A DNA stretch of 48,643 nt from an uncultured SAR116 cluster alpha proteobacterium (lineage in GTDB: Bacteria > Pseudomonadota > Alphaproteobacteria > Puniceispirillales > GCA-002684695), in contig CACMFN010000013.1 of NCBI GenBank assembly GCA_902612965.1, positions 1 through 48,643 of the forward strand, read 5' to 3'. Under the pieces are notes generated by a model. The model worked only from the letters and a program-made list of their open reading frames with translations. It had not been told where the DNA came from and ran no database searches. This document shows positions 15,975-25,203 of this stretch, piece by piece. Both the position numbers and the translations under genes were made by a program. Numbering within the stretch: the first letter of the stretch is position 1; every line of letters starts with the position of its first letter.

Positions 15975-18866
15975 ATGAAAATGAACATTTTTAAAAATCA
16001 ATTTAAAAATATTGTATTAATCTTATTTAGTTTTGTTTTTGTATTAATTTCAACACAAAACACTCTTGCTGAAAAATATTTTTTGATAAATCCTTCAATT
16101 CAGTGTCAAGCATACATAGAGACTTATTTCAAAAATATATTAGAAAAAGAAGATGGGTTATTCGCAATAAATGCTAGTGAAAATACAACTATAAAAATTT
16201 CTAACAATAATTATAGTGAATATGATTATCACCTTACATTTAAAGCTGATAATTCTTCAATGATAATTTCAAAACCTAATAACAATCAAACAGGTACTCT
16301 TACAATTTTCAATAAAATCAATCCATGTCGTTCGATTGTAACTAAAGATTTTAAATATGCTTCAAATTTTATTAGTAATCTTAATCAGCAGAATGTTGTA
16401 GATGAAAATAAAGTCGTTCAAAATAATATTATAGATACTGACAATGTTAGTGAGACTGATAATATAAGTGCCAATCAAAATAATATCAGTGATTTAGTTG
16501 TTGAGAGAGAATTGCTATTTGACGAATTAGTTGAGCAAAGTGAATTACTTTTATTAGATATAAAAAATTATATAAAAAAACCTAATAATTTAGATGCAAT
16601 TAAATTAGGCAAGCTATTTTTAGAATTTAACTCCTTAGATAATAAAAACTTTAATCAGGATTATATAAATAAATATAATGAGATTTTAGAATATGTAAAT
16701 TCAGATGATGAGTTTGTTTCTTATCGATTGCTTTTGATCTCTAATAGAAAGAATGAAAATAGAAAAATCTTAGAGGATAATATTAAATTTGTAGAACATG
16801 CTCGTCAGCAAATTCAAAATTTTGTGGTTTCTAATTTAGATAGCGAGAATATTGAAGAAGCAATAAATTTAGCCACTAAAATAGATAAAAGTTTAAATGA
16901 AGAAAACTCTCAAAATCTTATTTCTTTAAAGGAAGAATTAGTAATATGGATGAAAAACAATAATATAATTAATTTTGATGAAGAAAGAGCTAATAAAAAT
17001 GCTGAAGAAAATGAAAGAAAGTTAGCTGAAGAAAAAGCTAAAAAAGAAGCTGAAGAGAAGGAAAGAAAATTAGCAGAAGAAAAAGCAAAAAAAGAAGCTG
17101 AGGAAAAAGCTAAAAAAGAAGCTGAAGAGAAGGAAAGAAAACTAGCAGAAGAGAAATCTAAAAAAGAAGCTGAGGAAAAAGCTAAAAAAGAAGCTGAAGA
17201 GAAGGAAAGAAAATTAGCTGAGCAAAAGGTTAAACTTTATGAAGATGAGATTATAAATGCTAAATCTGAATATAAAATTACATCTAATTTAGAAAATTGC
17301 CCCTACTCCGAAGAAGAAATAACACAAAATAATTGCTTTGGTAAAATTATCTATGAGCATGGTGAGATTTATTTTGGAGAAATTATTAATAATTCTCGCG
17401 AAGGCAATGGAGTTTATATTTATGGACCAGATGGAAGATGTTTTTCTGATCTTAATAAAAATTGCCCTGATAATATTTATGTTGGCATGTTTGAAAACAA
17501 TAAATTCAATGGCCAGGGCAAACTTAGTTTTAAAGATGGTACTGTTTATTCAGGAACTTTCAAAGACTTTAATAGTCATGGAAAAGGTGAAATTTTATAC
17601 CCAGATGGTAATAGGTACGTAGGAGATTTTGTTGATAATAAATTTCATGGCTTTGGAGAATATTATTATGCTTCTGGCAATATATATAAGGGAGAGTGGA
17701 AAAATAACTTAAGGCACGGGAAAACTATTTATACCTTTAAAAATGGCTCTATATATGAAGGTGAGTATAAAAACGATAAATTAAATGGATACGGTAAATA
17801 CACATTTCCAGATGGTGATATCTATGAAGGTGAGTTTGTTAATAATAAAAGACATGGAAAAGGAGAGTATTATTTTGTTGATGGTCGAAAATATATAGGT
17901 GAATGGAAGAATGACCTTAAAGACGGAAAAGGTATTTTTGAATGGTCAGATGGTCAGGTTTATGAAGGAGATTGGAAAGAGGATCAAAAATCTGGATTTG
18001 GTTTAATGATTTATACTGATGGTACACAGTATGATGGCAAGTGGTTAAATGACAACCCAAATGGTTTTGGTAAATTTCTCAATAAAGAAAAATCAATTTT
18101 TATTGGGGAATATTTAGAAGGAAAGCCTAATGGAGAAGGCATTCTTATAAATAAAAATGATGAAATTCTAAGTGAAGGATTATGGCAAAGCGCAGAATTA
18201 AAAGTTTCTCGGTCTGTAAAGTTAGAAAAATTTCCTACCGATCTTTCTGTTTTAGTAAAAGAAATTAAAACAAAAATAAAAATTGCTGAAGAAATAGCTA
18301 AAAAAGAAGCTGAAGAAAAAGCCAAAAAAGAGGCTGAAGAAAAGGAAAGAAAATTAGCAGAAGAAAAAGCTAAAAGAGATAAAATAGATGCAGCAAAGTT
18401 TGAAGCTCTATATCAAATTATTTCAGGAAATAAATTAGAAAAGTTATTAAATTATATTTACAATGGCAACTTTGACAAATCTGAAAACATAGATAACAAA
18501 TTTAATGTTAAAATATTTAACAATGATGAATGTATTTTTGGTTTTGATGACAATTCAAATGGCTATTTGAAGATATATTACGAAAATGTAGATAACGAAA
18601 AAATTGAATTGATTGAAAATAATGATTATTATGCTCTTTCATTTGTTTCAAAAGCAAATAAAGATAAGATTGTTGATATTAAATTAGATTTAGAAAATGT
18701 AACTGATAATTACAAAAATAGAATTATTTCTCTTAATAATAACTTTAAAGTTAACACAAATTTAAGTTTAAAAGAATTTGTTCTTCCTTTATCAAAAACA
18801 AAAAAATATAAAAAGTTTGTATTAAGTAATTCACTTTTAAAAATCAAAAATGAACTTTGTAAGTAA
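15975..18866 (+). CDS. Exported MORN-repeat protein with shared N-terminal domain and domain B
   Basis: The 963-residue protein has a signal peptide (about 8-32, TLA-E). Its N-terminal domain (about 34-125: FLINPS.QC, MIISK, GTLTI, NPCRS) is paralogous to that of the caspase-like protein. Helical domain B covers about 175-336. A charged coil of AEEKAKKEAEEKERKL units follows (about 347-418). Next come about 11 MORN repeats (about 465-735; YxGE...G.G...DG pattern, e.g. YEGEFVNNKRHGKGEY), a second short coil of the same type (about 771-802) and an unrecognised C-terminal domain of about 145 residues. MORN arrays bind lipids or proteins in known cases. It abuts the tetrad-helix gene and ends 2 bp from a convergent gene. 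In module copy 1 a caspase domain takes the place of the MORN part. Confidence 0.9.
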   Translation: MKMNIFKNQFKNIVLILFSFVFVLISTQNTLAEKYFLINPSIQCQAYIETYFKNILEKEDGLFAINASENTTIKISNNNYSEYDYHLTFKADNSSMIISKPNNNQTGTLTIFNKINPCRSIVTKDFKYASNFISNLNQQNVVDENKVVQNNIIDTDNVSETDNISANQNNISDLVVERELLFDELVEQSELLLLDIKNYIKKPNNLDAIKLGKLFLEFNSLDNKNFNQDYINKYNEILEYVNSDDEFVSYRLLLISNRKNENRKILEDNIKFVEHARQQIQNFVVSNLDSENIEEAINLATKIDKSLNEENSQNLISLKEELVIWMKNNNIINFDEERANKNAEENERKLAEEKAKKEAEEKERKLAEEKAKKEAEEKAKKEAEEKERKLAEEKSKKEAEEKAKKEAEEKERKLAEQKVKLYEDEIINAKSEYKITSNLENCPYSEEEITQNNCFGKIIYEHGEIYFGEIINNSREGNGVYIYGPDGRCFSDLNKNCPDNIYVGMFENNKFNGQGKLSFKDGTVYSGTFKDFNSHGKGEILYPDGNRYVGDFVDNKFHGFGEYYYASGNIYKGEWKNNLRHGKTIYTFKNGSIYEGEYKNDKLNGYGKYTFPDGDIYEGEFVNNKRHGKGEYYFVDGRKYIGEWKNDLKDGKGIFEWSDGQVYEGDWKEDQKSGFGLMIYTDGTQYDGKWLNDNPNGFGKFLNKEKSIFIGEYLEGKPNGEGILINKNDEILSEGLWQSAELKVSRSVKLEKFPTDLSVLVKEIKTKIKIAEEIAKKEAEEKAKKEAEEKERKLAEEKAKRDKIDAAKFEALYQIISGNKLEKLLNYIYNGNFDKSENIDNKFNVKIFNNDECIFGFDDNSNGYLKIYYENVDNEKIELIENNDYYALSFVSKANKDKIVDIKLDLENVTDNYKNRIISLNNNFKVNTNLSLKEFVLPLSKTKKYKKFVLSNSLLKIKNELCK
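17013..17228 (+). repeat. Tandem AEEKAKKEAEEKERKL coding repeats before the MORN array
   Basis: Repeated in-frame units alternate EKAKKEAE and EKERKLAE, with nearly identical DNA (GAAGCTGA-, GGAAAGAAAA-type words). The same unit recurs at 18285-18380 after the MORN array. Confidence 0.85.
18285..18380 (+). repeat. Second copy of the AEEKAKKEAEEKERKL repeat, after the MORN array
   Basis: The DNA and peptide closely match the block at 17013-17228, so the MORN-coding segment is bracketed by direct repeats. Confidence 0.85.
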
Positions 18867-18868
18867 GC

Positions 18869-19855
18869 TTAGGATGATTTAAGCTCTTCACATAATTGGT
18901 CTAACATAAAAAGAAAATCAAACATAAGAAAGTTATTAATCAAGACTTCAGTATCTATATAAATACTGTTTTCCCTTTTACATTCAATTTTATTAGCACC
19001 ATCTAAAAATTTTTTGACTTCTTCAAGTTTATTTTTTTGACTGTCATTTTTTGGTTCAAAAGGAGAAACTAATTCTGAAGAAAACTTAGTTCCTAAAGTC
19101 GACAAAGCAAAATACTCTGCTAATTTTCTAGCTCCCAAGTCTTCGATTACAAATTTGAATTTATTCAAGTCAACTGATACAAAATCACCTTTAAGTGTTG
19201 TGTTAGATCCAATTGCCTCATATTCAAAATTGATTAAATTATCTATTTTAATTTTTGTATTAGCAGTTGTAGTATCTGAATTAAAATTATAACCACTTTC
19301 AGCAAAGTAATCAGCATTGATTTTATTATTTTCAGTTATTACTCCTAGGACTAAGTTTATACCAGCTGCATTTTCAGATTGGATATTAGTTATCGCATTT
19401 AAATCAAATTCAATGCCTGACATTTCAAAAATTAGATTTTTTTCAGTAGGTTTTTTTAAACTTAAATTCTTAAGGCTTATAGATTTTATACTTAAATTTA
19501 TAAAACAAGCTTTAATCTGATCTTCTGATGATGGAAATTGTTTAAATTCATCTTGGTTATTTGCAACACAAATTTCATCGTTATCATTAAAATAAGAAAT
19601 TGGAATTGAAACTTTAAAATTTGAAGTATCAATTGAATCTGTTGATTTATTTATTTTGATTTCTTCATATGATGCTCTTTGACCTGAGGCCCTCAAAGAA
19701 GCAACGATTGAGTTCATTGTTCCTTCATAAAGTTTAAACTTTGCCTCTTCAGATAATTCTGCAGGTGAAATTAAAGAGCCCAAAAACATAATTAAAGGAT
19801 AAAGTGCTGTTTGTGATAGCTCTCCACCTAAAAGTTCTTCAATTAAATTAAACAT
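18869..19855 (-). CDS. Hypothetical protein, unrecognised
   Basis: The 328-residue protein has no recognisable family. The N-terminus (MFNLIEELLGGELSQTALYPLIMFLGSLISP) is hydrophobic but lacks a clear signal-peptide charge pattern. The middle alternates beta-type segments (ISLKNLSLK, LIFEMSGIEFDLNAI, KIKIDNLINFEYEAIG), hinting at an elongated beta sheet such as those of lipid-binding or DUF945-like folds; this is only a resemblance. Three central and C-terminal Cys are present. It ends 2 bp from the convergent MORN gene and is divergent from the 20146 gene across a 290-bp gap. Confidence 0.75.
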   Translation of the reverse strand: MFNLIEELLGGELSQTALYPLIMFLGSLISPAELSEEAKFKLYEGTMNSIVASLRASGQRASYEEIKINKSTDSIDTSNFKVSIPISYFNDNDEICVANNQDEFKQFPSSEDQIKACFINLSIKSISLKNLSLKKPTEKNLIFEMSGIEFDLNAITNIQSENAAGINLVLGVITENNKINADYFAESGYNFNSDTTTANTKIKIDNLINFEYEAIGSNTTLKGDFVSVDLNKFKFVIEDLGARKLAEYFALSTLGTKFSSELVSPFEPKNDSQKNKLEEVKKFLDGANKIECKRENSIYIDTEVLINNFLMFDFLFMLDQLCEELKSS

Positions 19856-19897
19856 TATTTTCTCATTCCCATTAATTATTAAATATTAATTAAATAA

Positions 19898-19949
19898 AAA
19901 TCTATAAATCAACAATTAATTTATTAATTAACACCAAATTTATAGATTT
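19898..19949. repeat. 12-bp perfect inverted repeat with 28-nt spacer in a divergent intergenic region
   Basis: AAATCTATAAAT (19898-19909) and ATTTATAGATTT (19938-19949) are exact inverse complements. They lie in the 290-bp gap (19856-20145) between the divergent genes at 18869 and 20146. The spacer is itself rich in TTAATTAA-type palindromes. Otherwise the gap is AT-rich with no further gene visible. It could be a two-site operator or an RNA hairpin. Confidence 0.55.
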
Positions 19950-20145
19950 ATATAATAAAGAAATTGAAAGAATTGGTCGATCTAATAACGATAATAGGTA
20001 GGAGTGGGACTCACAATATAAACAAAATCAATAATTTATATATATGTTGTATGAAAATTGTATTTTTTTAAGTTAAATATTGTTTGGTTGTAAAAAATAT
20101 TTTAGTAATTTTATTTTAAACATTTAGTTTTAAAAGTTTAAATGT

Positions 20146-22578
20146 ATGTACAAAATATTCATTTTCATAATTTCATTATTTGTTATTTCTAAAATATCCT
20201 TTGCATATGATATAGATGCCTTATTGAAAAGAGATTCTGATACTGACAAGCATCCAAAACAAGGCAAAACGACTTCATTAGGTTTTGGAGTAATGTTAAA
20301 ACAATACCATTGGTGCAAAACTTGGTCTGATGTAAAATTTAGTCCTGACCAAATTAAAAAAGATATAAGAAAAATTTCAAAAGCAGATGCTTCAAACTTC
20401 TCAAAAGGTTTTAATAGATATTCAAGATTCCGCAGCTGTAAATATTATAAGTCGCAGCAAAATTACAAAATTTCTCTAGATGAATATTTTAATAATTTAA
20501 GAACTGCATCTGATGAGAAGATTGGGACTAATTTGTCCAAAGAAAACACATTTATAAATAATTCGTACGATTATTCTGTTTTTCAAGATAGTAAAATTTG
20601 TGCTTTATCAGTTATTAAGGATGGTTCTGGAAATAAACAATGGAGTGATAAATGGAGTGATAGATCTGGACAATATAGGTTTGTGGAAGAAGCCAAACGA
20701 CGTGGTTTAAATTGTGGTGTTAAAGTCAATGTTAATGACAACATTCAATTAAATGCTGATAATACAGATATTAAAGATCAGGATAAAGTCGTAGAGAAAA
20801 TTGAAGAAAAAATCAAAGAAGAGGTTACTGAAAATCAGTTAGCTCAAAAAGAGCTTTTAGATCTAGAAAAACTTGAGAATGAAAGTCAGACAATGATTGC
20901 TGACATTAAAGAATTTTCTAAAGGTAATAAATCCATTAATGGGATTGAGTTAGCAAAACTTTTTTTAAAGTTTAATAAAAGCATTTCTTCACCTTGGTCT
21001 GAACAAACAGCAAAAAATTACTCTGAAATTTTAGCTTTTATGCAAACTGTAGATGGTTTTAATCAATATGTTTTAGATAAAAAGGCACAAACAGAAAGAG
21101 AGTCAGAAAATAGAATTAATGAGATAGTAACAGTTTTATCTGATTATAATAATATTTTACAAACTTTTTTAATTGAAAACCTTGGAAGCGAAAAAACAGC
21201 TACAGTAATAGAACTATCGGAGAAAATTATAAGACTTTCTCAAGATAAAACTTTAAATGAATTGACTAACTTACAAATAGAAGTGAAACAATGGCTGACA
21301 GAAAATGACCTTTTAGAAATAGATAATTTAGAAAATAATAAAGTTGCAGAAACATCAGATGTGAATAGCAATAACGCCAACATTCAAAAAGAAGTTAATC
21401 TACTTGCTAACAAACTATTGGAAGATTTAAATATTCAACAAGTAAATAATAATCAATCAAATTCTCCCCAAGAAAGCAATCCAACTGAGCAGATTGCACA
21501 AAATAATTCAAACAATAAAATTTCTAATAATAAAGATTTAATATCAGTTTGTGAAAATATTGAAATGAATGGTGAACCAGAGATTTATGGTATTTCACAA
21601 GTTAGCAGTAGTAGTGAAAAATTAGGTGATGAATACGATAAAAGACCGGTTTTTTCTACTAATTTTGAAAAACTTAATAATAAAACCTGGTCACAAGCTT
21701 TTGTTATGGAGATAGAACTTGTTAGCCAAAGATGTAAAGAAACTGATACACCAATTAATGAAAATCAATTAAATATTACAAAAAATAATCTTAAAGAATT
21801 ATTTGGTTCTGAATATGAAAATTTCATTTCTGCATTTAGAGTTTCTAAAAATTATAATAAGATGAAAAATACTATAATTGAATCTTATCAATGTAGACTT
21901 AAATATGGAAAAACAGGTTTAATATGGGATCAAGCTGACAATTATAATGATGCTTGCAAAGCTTATAATAAAAATAATGCGTTTGATTTGCTAGAATACC
22001 CTTTGAAAACATGGAAAGAAGCTGCAAAAGTAGTATCTTTAAGAAATAAGTCTATAGAAAAAAATGCAAAAATTGAATTAGCTAAATCTTCTAGAGAAAC
22101 ATCCAAAAAGTTTGGATTTTCATTTAATATGACTAAATCTGACACACTAGCTCTTGGTTGTGATGAATTAGGCTGGTGTCAAGATGATTTACGTGTCTAT
22201 TTTGATAAAGATTCTGGTTTCGTTGAAATTATAACTAAAAAGGTCGAAAACGAGCACACTGAAACTGGAATGCTTAAATATTTAAATAATCTATCTACAA
22301 AATATGAACTTATAATAAAACCAACAAATGAAGAGATTGAAAAGTTTGCTTTTGGAAAAGTCTCTGACTTCTGGGCTAAACAACCAGAAATACGTTATTT
22401 TTTTAAAAATAACGAAACAAACCAACCAAAATATATTGGGCTTGAAACTTCAACTGTATATCTCCCAAACCATGGCTTTAAAGTATCAATAGAAGTTAAA
22501 TATTATTCTATAGAACATTTCGAAAAAACAATTCTAGCAAAGAGAGAAGAAAAAAAGAAAAAAATGGATGATCTTTAA
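20146..22578 (+). CDS. Large exported multidomain protein (domain A + domain B), unrecognised
   Basis: The 810-residue protein has a signal peptide (MYKIFIFIISLFVISKISFA). Domain A (about 45-125; WCKTW, PDQIKKDIRK, a later Cys, DEYFNNL) is shared with the gene at 13481. A short segment (about 145-195) has ICALSV...W...YRFVEEAKRRGLNCGV, a Cys-Trp-RGLxCGV pattern I recall from other alphaproteobacterial exported proteins. Helical domain B (about 241-391) is shared with the frames at 14100 and 15975. After an Asn/Gln-rich linker, a C-terminal region (about 450-810) has several Cys and no recognised fold. Function unknown. It is the last gene of the accessory block before tRNA-Pro and belongs by shared domains to the same system. 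Confidence 0.85.
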   Translation: MYKIFIFIISLFVISKISFAYDIDALLKRDSDTDKHPKQGKTTSLGFGVMLKQYHWCKTWSDVKFSPDQIKKDIRKISKADASNFSKGFNRYSRFRSCKYYKSQQNYKISLDEYFNNLRTASDEKIGTNLSKENTFINNSYDYSVFQDSKICALSVIKDGSGNKQWSDKWSDRSGQYRFVEEAKRRGLNCGVKVNVNDNIQLNADNTDIKDQDKVVEKIEEKIKEEVTENQLAQKELLDLEKLENESQTMIADIKEFSKGNKSINGIELAKLFLKFNKSISSPWSEQTAKNYSEILAFMQTVDGFNQYVLDKKAQTERESENRINEIVTVLSDYNNILQTFLIENLGSEKTATVIELSEKIIRLSQDKTLNELTNLQIEVKQWLTENDLLEIDNLENNKVAETSDVNSNNANIQKEVNLLANKLLEDLNIQQVNNNQSNSPQESNPTEQIAQNNSNNKISNNKDLISVCENIEMNGEPEIYGISQVSSSSEKLGDEYDKRPVFSTNFEKLNNKTWSQAFVMEIELVSQRCKETDTPINENQLNITKNNLKELFGSEYENFISAFRVSKNYNKMKNTIIESYQCRLKYGKTGLIWDQADNYNDACKAYNKNNAFDLLEYPLKTWKEAAKVVSLRNKSIEKNAKIELAKSSRETSKKFGFSFNMTKSDTLALGCDELGWCQDDLRVYFDKDSGFVEIITKKVENEHTETGMLKYLNNLSTKYELIIKPTNEEIEKFAFGKVSDFWAKQPEIRYFFKNNETNQPKYIGLETSTVYLPNHGFKVSIEVKYYSIEHFEKTILAKREEKKKKMDDL

Positions 22579-22617
22579 GTCTTAAATCATTTTAAAATTT
22601 TGTATTGAAAACATCTT

Positions 22618-22748
22618 AAAAATGTGTCGAATTTGACGTAGTTTATCAATCGACAAAAATAACATCATACAAATGTCATCTTATGTCACCTTATGTCACC
22701 TCAAAAATGTGTTGAATTTGTCGAACTCCAAGATTCACAACAATCGAC
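22618..22748. repeat. Short direct repeats beside the tRNA-Pro 3' end
   Basis: An 18-bp element, AAAAATGTGT(C/T)GAATTTG, occurs at 22618 and 22703. CAATCGAC occurs at 22647 and 22741, each after one of the 18-bp copies. Between them, three tandem 10-bp units, (A/T)(A/T)ATGTCA(C/T)C, fill 22671-22700. This compact repeat cluster lies between the 20146 gene and the 3' end of the tRNA. It resembles arm-type and core sites near an integration site, but no integrase is visible. Confidence 0.6.
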
Positions 22749-22750
22749 TT

Positions 22751-22827
<77 letters not shown>

Positions 22828-22875
22828 ACGTAAATAGTTTTAAACATCAATTTAATAGAATATTCAAGTATTTTG

Positions 22876-23322
22876 TTAGTTTAAATTTATAATTCTTGAA
22901 TGATTATACAAATTAAATTTTTTAGAGGAACCAGCAATGAGTTCTAAAACATACTTTGAAGGTTTTAAAGATGGAATATTATCTAATGAGTATGGAACAC
23001 TATTTTCGTGAACATTTATAAAATTACCATTTTTGTCAAAAAAAATGATATCTAGAGAAGATGGTGTGTTTTTCATCCAAAAATTTCTGTAAGCTTCGTC
23101 ATTCCAAATGAAAAGCATCCCTGTTCCTTCAGGAATGTTTGTTCTGCCCATAAAACCCAAGGATCTGAGTTTATCATTGTCAGCTACTTCAACTGTAAAG
23201 TATTTAAGTTCATTATCTGAATTAGAAATTAGTAATTCTTTTTTTAGAAACTCTGCAGAAGAATTTAAAGAATAAAGAAAAAATAATATAAAAATTAATA
23301 AAAATAATGGCTTACTGCTCAT
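22876..23322 (-). CDS. DUF192 family exported protein
   Basis: The 148-residue protein has a signal peptide (to about residue 24, SSA-E) followed by the DUF192 fold. Typical features are FTVEVADN...R..GFMGRT.IPEGTGMLFIW, the FWMKNT.SSLDIIF core and the C-terminal VLEL.AG segment. The biochemical role of DUF192 is not established. Its start overlaps the end of the antiporter gene by 11 bp, so the two share a transcript. Confidence 0.92.
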   Translation of the reverse strand: MSSKPLFLLIFILFFLYSLNSSAEFLKKELLISNSDNELKYFTVEVADNDKLRSLGFMGRTNIPEGTGMLFIWNDEAYRNFWMKNTPSSLDIIFFDKNGNFINVHENSVPYSLDNIPSLKPSKYVLELIAGSSKKFNLYNHSRIINLN

Positions 23323-24571
23323 TATGATATCGTTTTATTAAGCTCTCTATTGTTAATCCCTGTATCAAAATTGAAAATACAACAACTGCGTAAGTCGCCG
23401 TTAAAATTATTGGTTTTATATCACTTTCAGGAAGAGAGAGTGCAAGTGCAATAGATATACCTCCTCTCAAGCCTGCCCAAGTCAAAATAAGAATTTCACC
23501 CTTCTCTTTCGCTATTATTGGATTGAGTAGATTTAATGGTAATGAAACAGCAATTAATCTTGCTAGCACTGCGACAATTACGCAAATAATGCTTAAGCTT
23601 AGGATATTAAGTTCTGCTGACAATACAATAACTTCAAAGCCTATGAGAACAAATAATGCTGCATTTAAAATTTCATCAATTAAATGCCAAAAATCTGTAA
23701 CATGTTCTCTTGTTTTTTCACTCATTGCGAATTGCCTTCCAGTGTTTCCAATAAATACACCTGCAACAACCATAGCAATTGGACCTGAAATATGTAGATT
23801 TAAAGCAATAGAATACGCACCCATGACAAGCGCTAAAGTAGCAATTACCTCTAATACGTAGTCGTCCATAGACCTTAGAAGCAAGAAAGTTAGATATCCA
23901 GCTACAATACCAAGCAAAGCGCCTCCAAATGCTTCTTTAACAAATAGACCTAAAATAGCATTTGCATCCATTGCTCCGTGTCCGCCGTGACCTGTAGAAC
24001 TGCCAAATGCTATAGTGAGAAGGACTGAAAAAATAACTACAGCTACTCCATCGTTAAAAAGGCTTTCCCCTCCAATAATTGCTTCAAGTCTTTTTGGTAC
24101 TTTTAATCTTTTAAGAAGACCTAAGACTGCAACTGGATCAGTTGGAGTGACAATTACCCCAAAAATTAAGCAATAAATATATTCGATGTTAAAGCCAAAT
24201 AACTGAGTTAAATAATAAAAACATGTCCCATTGATAAAAGTTGATAATATAACTCCAAAAGTTGCGAGAATTGAAACATGCAATTTTGCCTTCATTAGGT
24301 TATTCAAGTCAACATGTAAAGCCCCTGCAAAAAGAAGAAAGCTTAGCATCCCATTCATTAGAGTTCGATTGAAATCAATTGCATCCAACCAGTTCTTAAT
24401 AGTTTCTGACATTTGAAGAGATGGAACCACAGCTTCGATTAAAAGAACGCCTAAGCCAGATATAAGAGCAATTAAAACCAAACCAACAGTAAGAGGTAAC
24501 TTTAAGTATTTATGATTTAAAAAACCAAATATAGAAACAAAAACTAATATAATTGCAGGAAGCTCAAGCAT
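23312..24571 (-). CDS. NhaP-type (CPA1) sodium/proton antiporter
   Basis: The 419-residue polytopic membrane protein has about 12 hydrophobic helices. CPA1 signatures are present: TPTDPVAVLGLLK in the unwound-helix region and GESLFNDGVAVVIFSVLL, whose Asn-Asp pair is the ion-binding site of the family. It should exchange cytoplasmic Na+ (or K+) for H+ at the inner membrane. There is no cytoplasmic regulatory domain. It is divergent from the Mrp operon across 152 bp and overlaps the DUF192 gene, forming a sodium/pH homeostasis locus. Cation preference cannot be read from the sequence. Confidence 0.93.
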   Translation of the reverse strand: MLELPAIILVFVSIFGFLNHKYLKLPLTVGLVLIALISGLGVLLIEAVVPSLQMSETIKNWLDAIDFNRTLMNGMLSFLLFAGALHVDLNNLMKAKLHVSILATFGVILSTFINGTCFYYLTQLFGFNIEYIYCLIFGVIVTPTDPVAVLGLLKRLKVPKRLEAIIGGESLFNDGVAVVIFSVLLTIAFGSSTGHGGHGAMDANAILGLFVKEAFGGALLGIVAGYLTFLLLRSMDDYVLEVIATLALVMGAYSIALNLHISGPIAMVVAGVFIGNTGRQFAMSEKTREHVTDFWHLIDEILNAALFVLIGFEVIVLSAELNILSLSIICVIVAVLARLIAVSLPLNLLNPIIAKEKGEILILTWAGLRGGISIALALSLPESDIKPIILTATYAVVVFSILIQGLTIESLIKRYHNEQ

Positions 24572-24723
24572 ATTGACCTCTTTAAGGGTTTAAAATTTCT
24601 CTTAAATTATATTATATTTTAGTAAAATAAAAATAAATTTTATTTAAATATGTTAGTGTTGATTTAAATTTGAAAAATATATAAAAATAAACAAAAATTT
24701 AATTGATATTTTAATTCTCATTA

Positions 24724-25203
24724 ATGATTATAAAAGCCCTCTTATTATTTGTATTTTATTTTGTGATATGGTTGCTTTTATCTGGTCATTATGACCCTCT
24801 TCTTCTCACATTAGGAGTTCTAAGTTGCATTACCTGTTTGTATGTAACGTGGAAGGCTAAATTTATTGATGAGGAAGGTTTGCCTTTACATCTTTTGATT
24901 AGATTACCAATTTATACTCTATGGCTCTTTAAAGAAATTATTAAAGCAAATATTGATACAGCTAAAATAATTATTATTAATAATCCAGATCCTCAAAACT
25001 TTAGGGTCAAATCTTCTCAAAAGACTGAAGCTGGCAAGGTTACTTATGCAAATTCTATTACGCTAACCCCAGGGACAGTTACAACAGTGCTCGATGGAGA
25101 CATTTTAGAGGTTCACGCTTTATCTTCAGATATGGCTGATGATGTCAAAAGTGGCGCAATGGATAAGAAAGTATCATGGTTAGAAGGAAATAAGAATGTT
25201 TGA
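24724..25203 (+). CDS. mrpE: Mrp/Mnh antiporter subunit E
   Basis: The 159-residue protein has two N-terminal hydrophobic helices and the MrpE core (ITLTPGTVTTVLDGDILEVHAL), the most diagnostic stretch of the family. It is the first gene of a ten-gene operon and overlaps subunit F by 8 bp. MrpE supports assembly of the multi-subunit cation/proton antiporter in the inner membrane. The 152-bp AT-rich gap to the divergent NhaP gene must hold both promoters. Confidence 0.95.
   Translation: MIIKALLLFVFYFVIWLLLSGHYDPLLLTLGVLSCITCLYVTWKAKFIDEEGLPLHLLIRLPIYTLWLFKEIIKANIDTAKIIIINNPDPQNFRVKSSQKTEAGKVTYANSITLTPGTVTTVLDGDILEVHALSSDMADDVKSGAMDKKVSWLEGNKNV

Noticed and set aside
19996-20014. GGTAGGAGTGGGACTCAC as a leftover tRNA 3' end (second attachment site)
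   Set aside because: It matches the tRNA-Pro end over only about 11 of 12 bases (GGT-GGAGTGG) and then diverges; too short for a claim.
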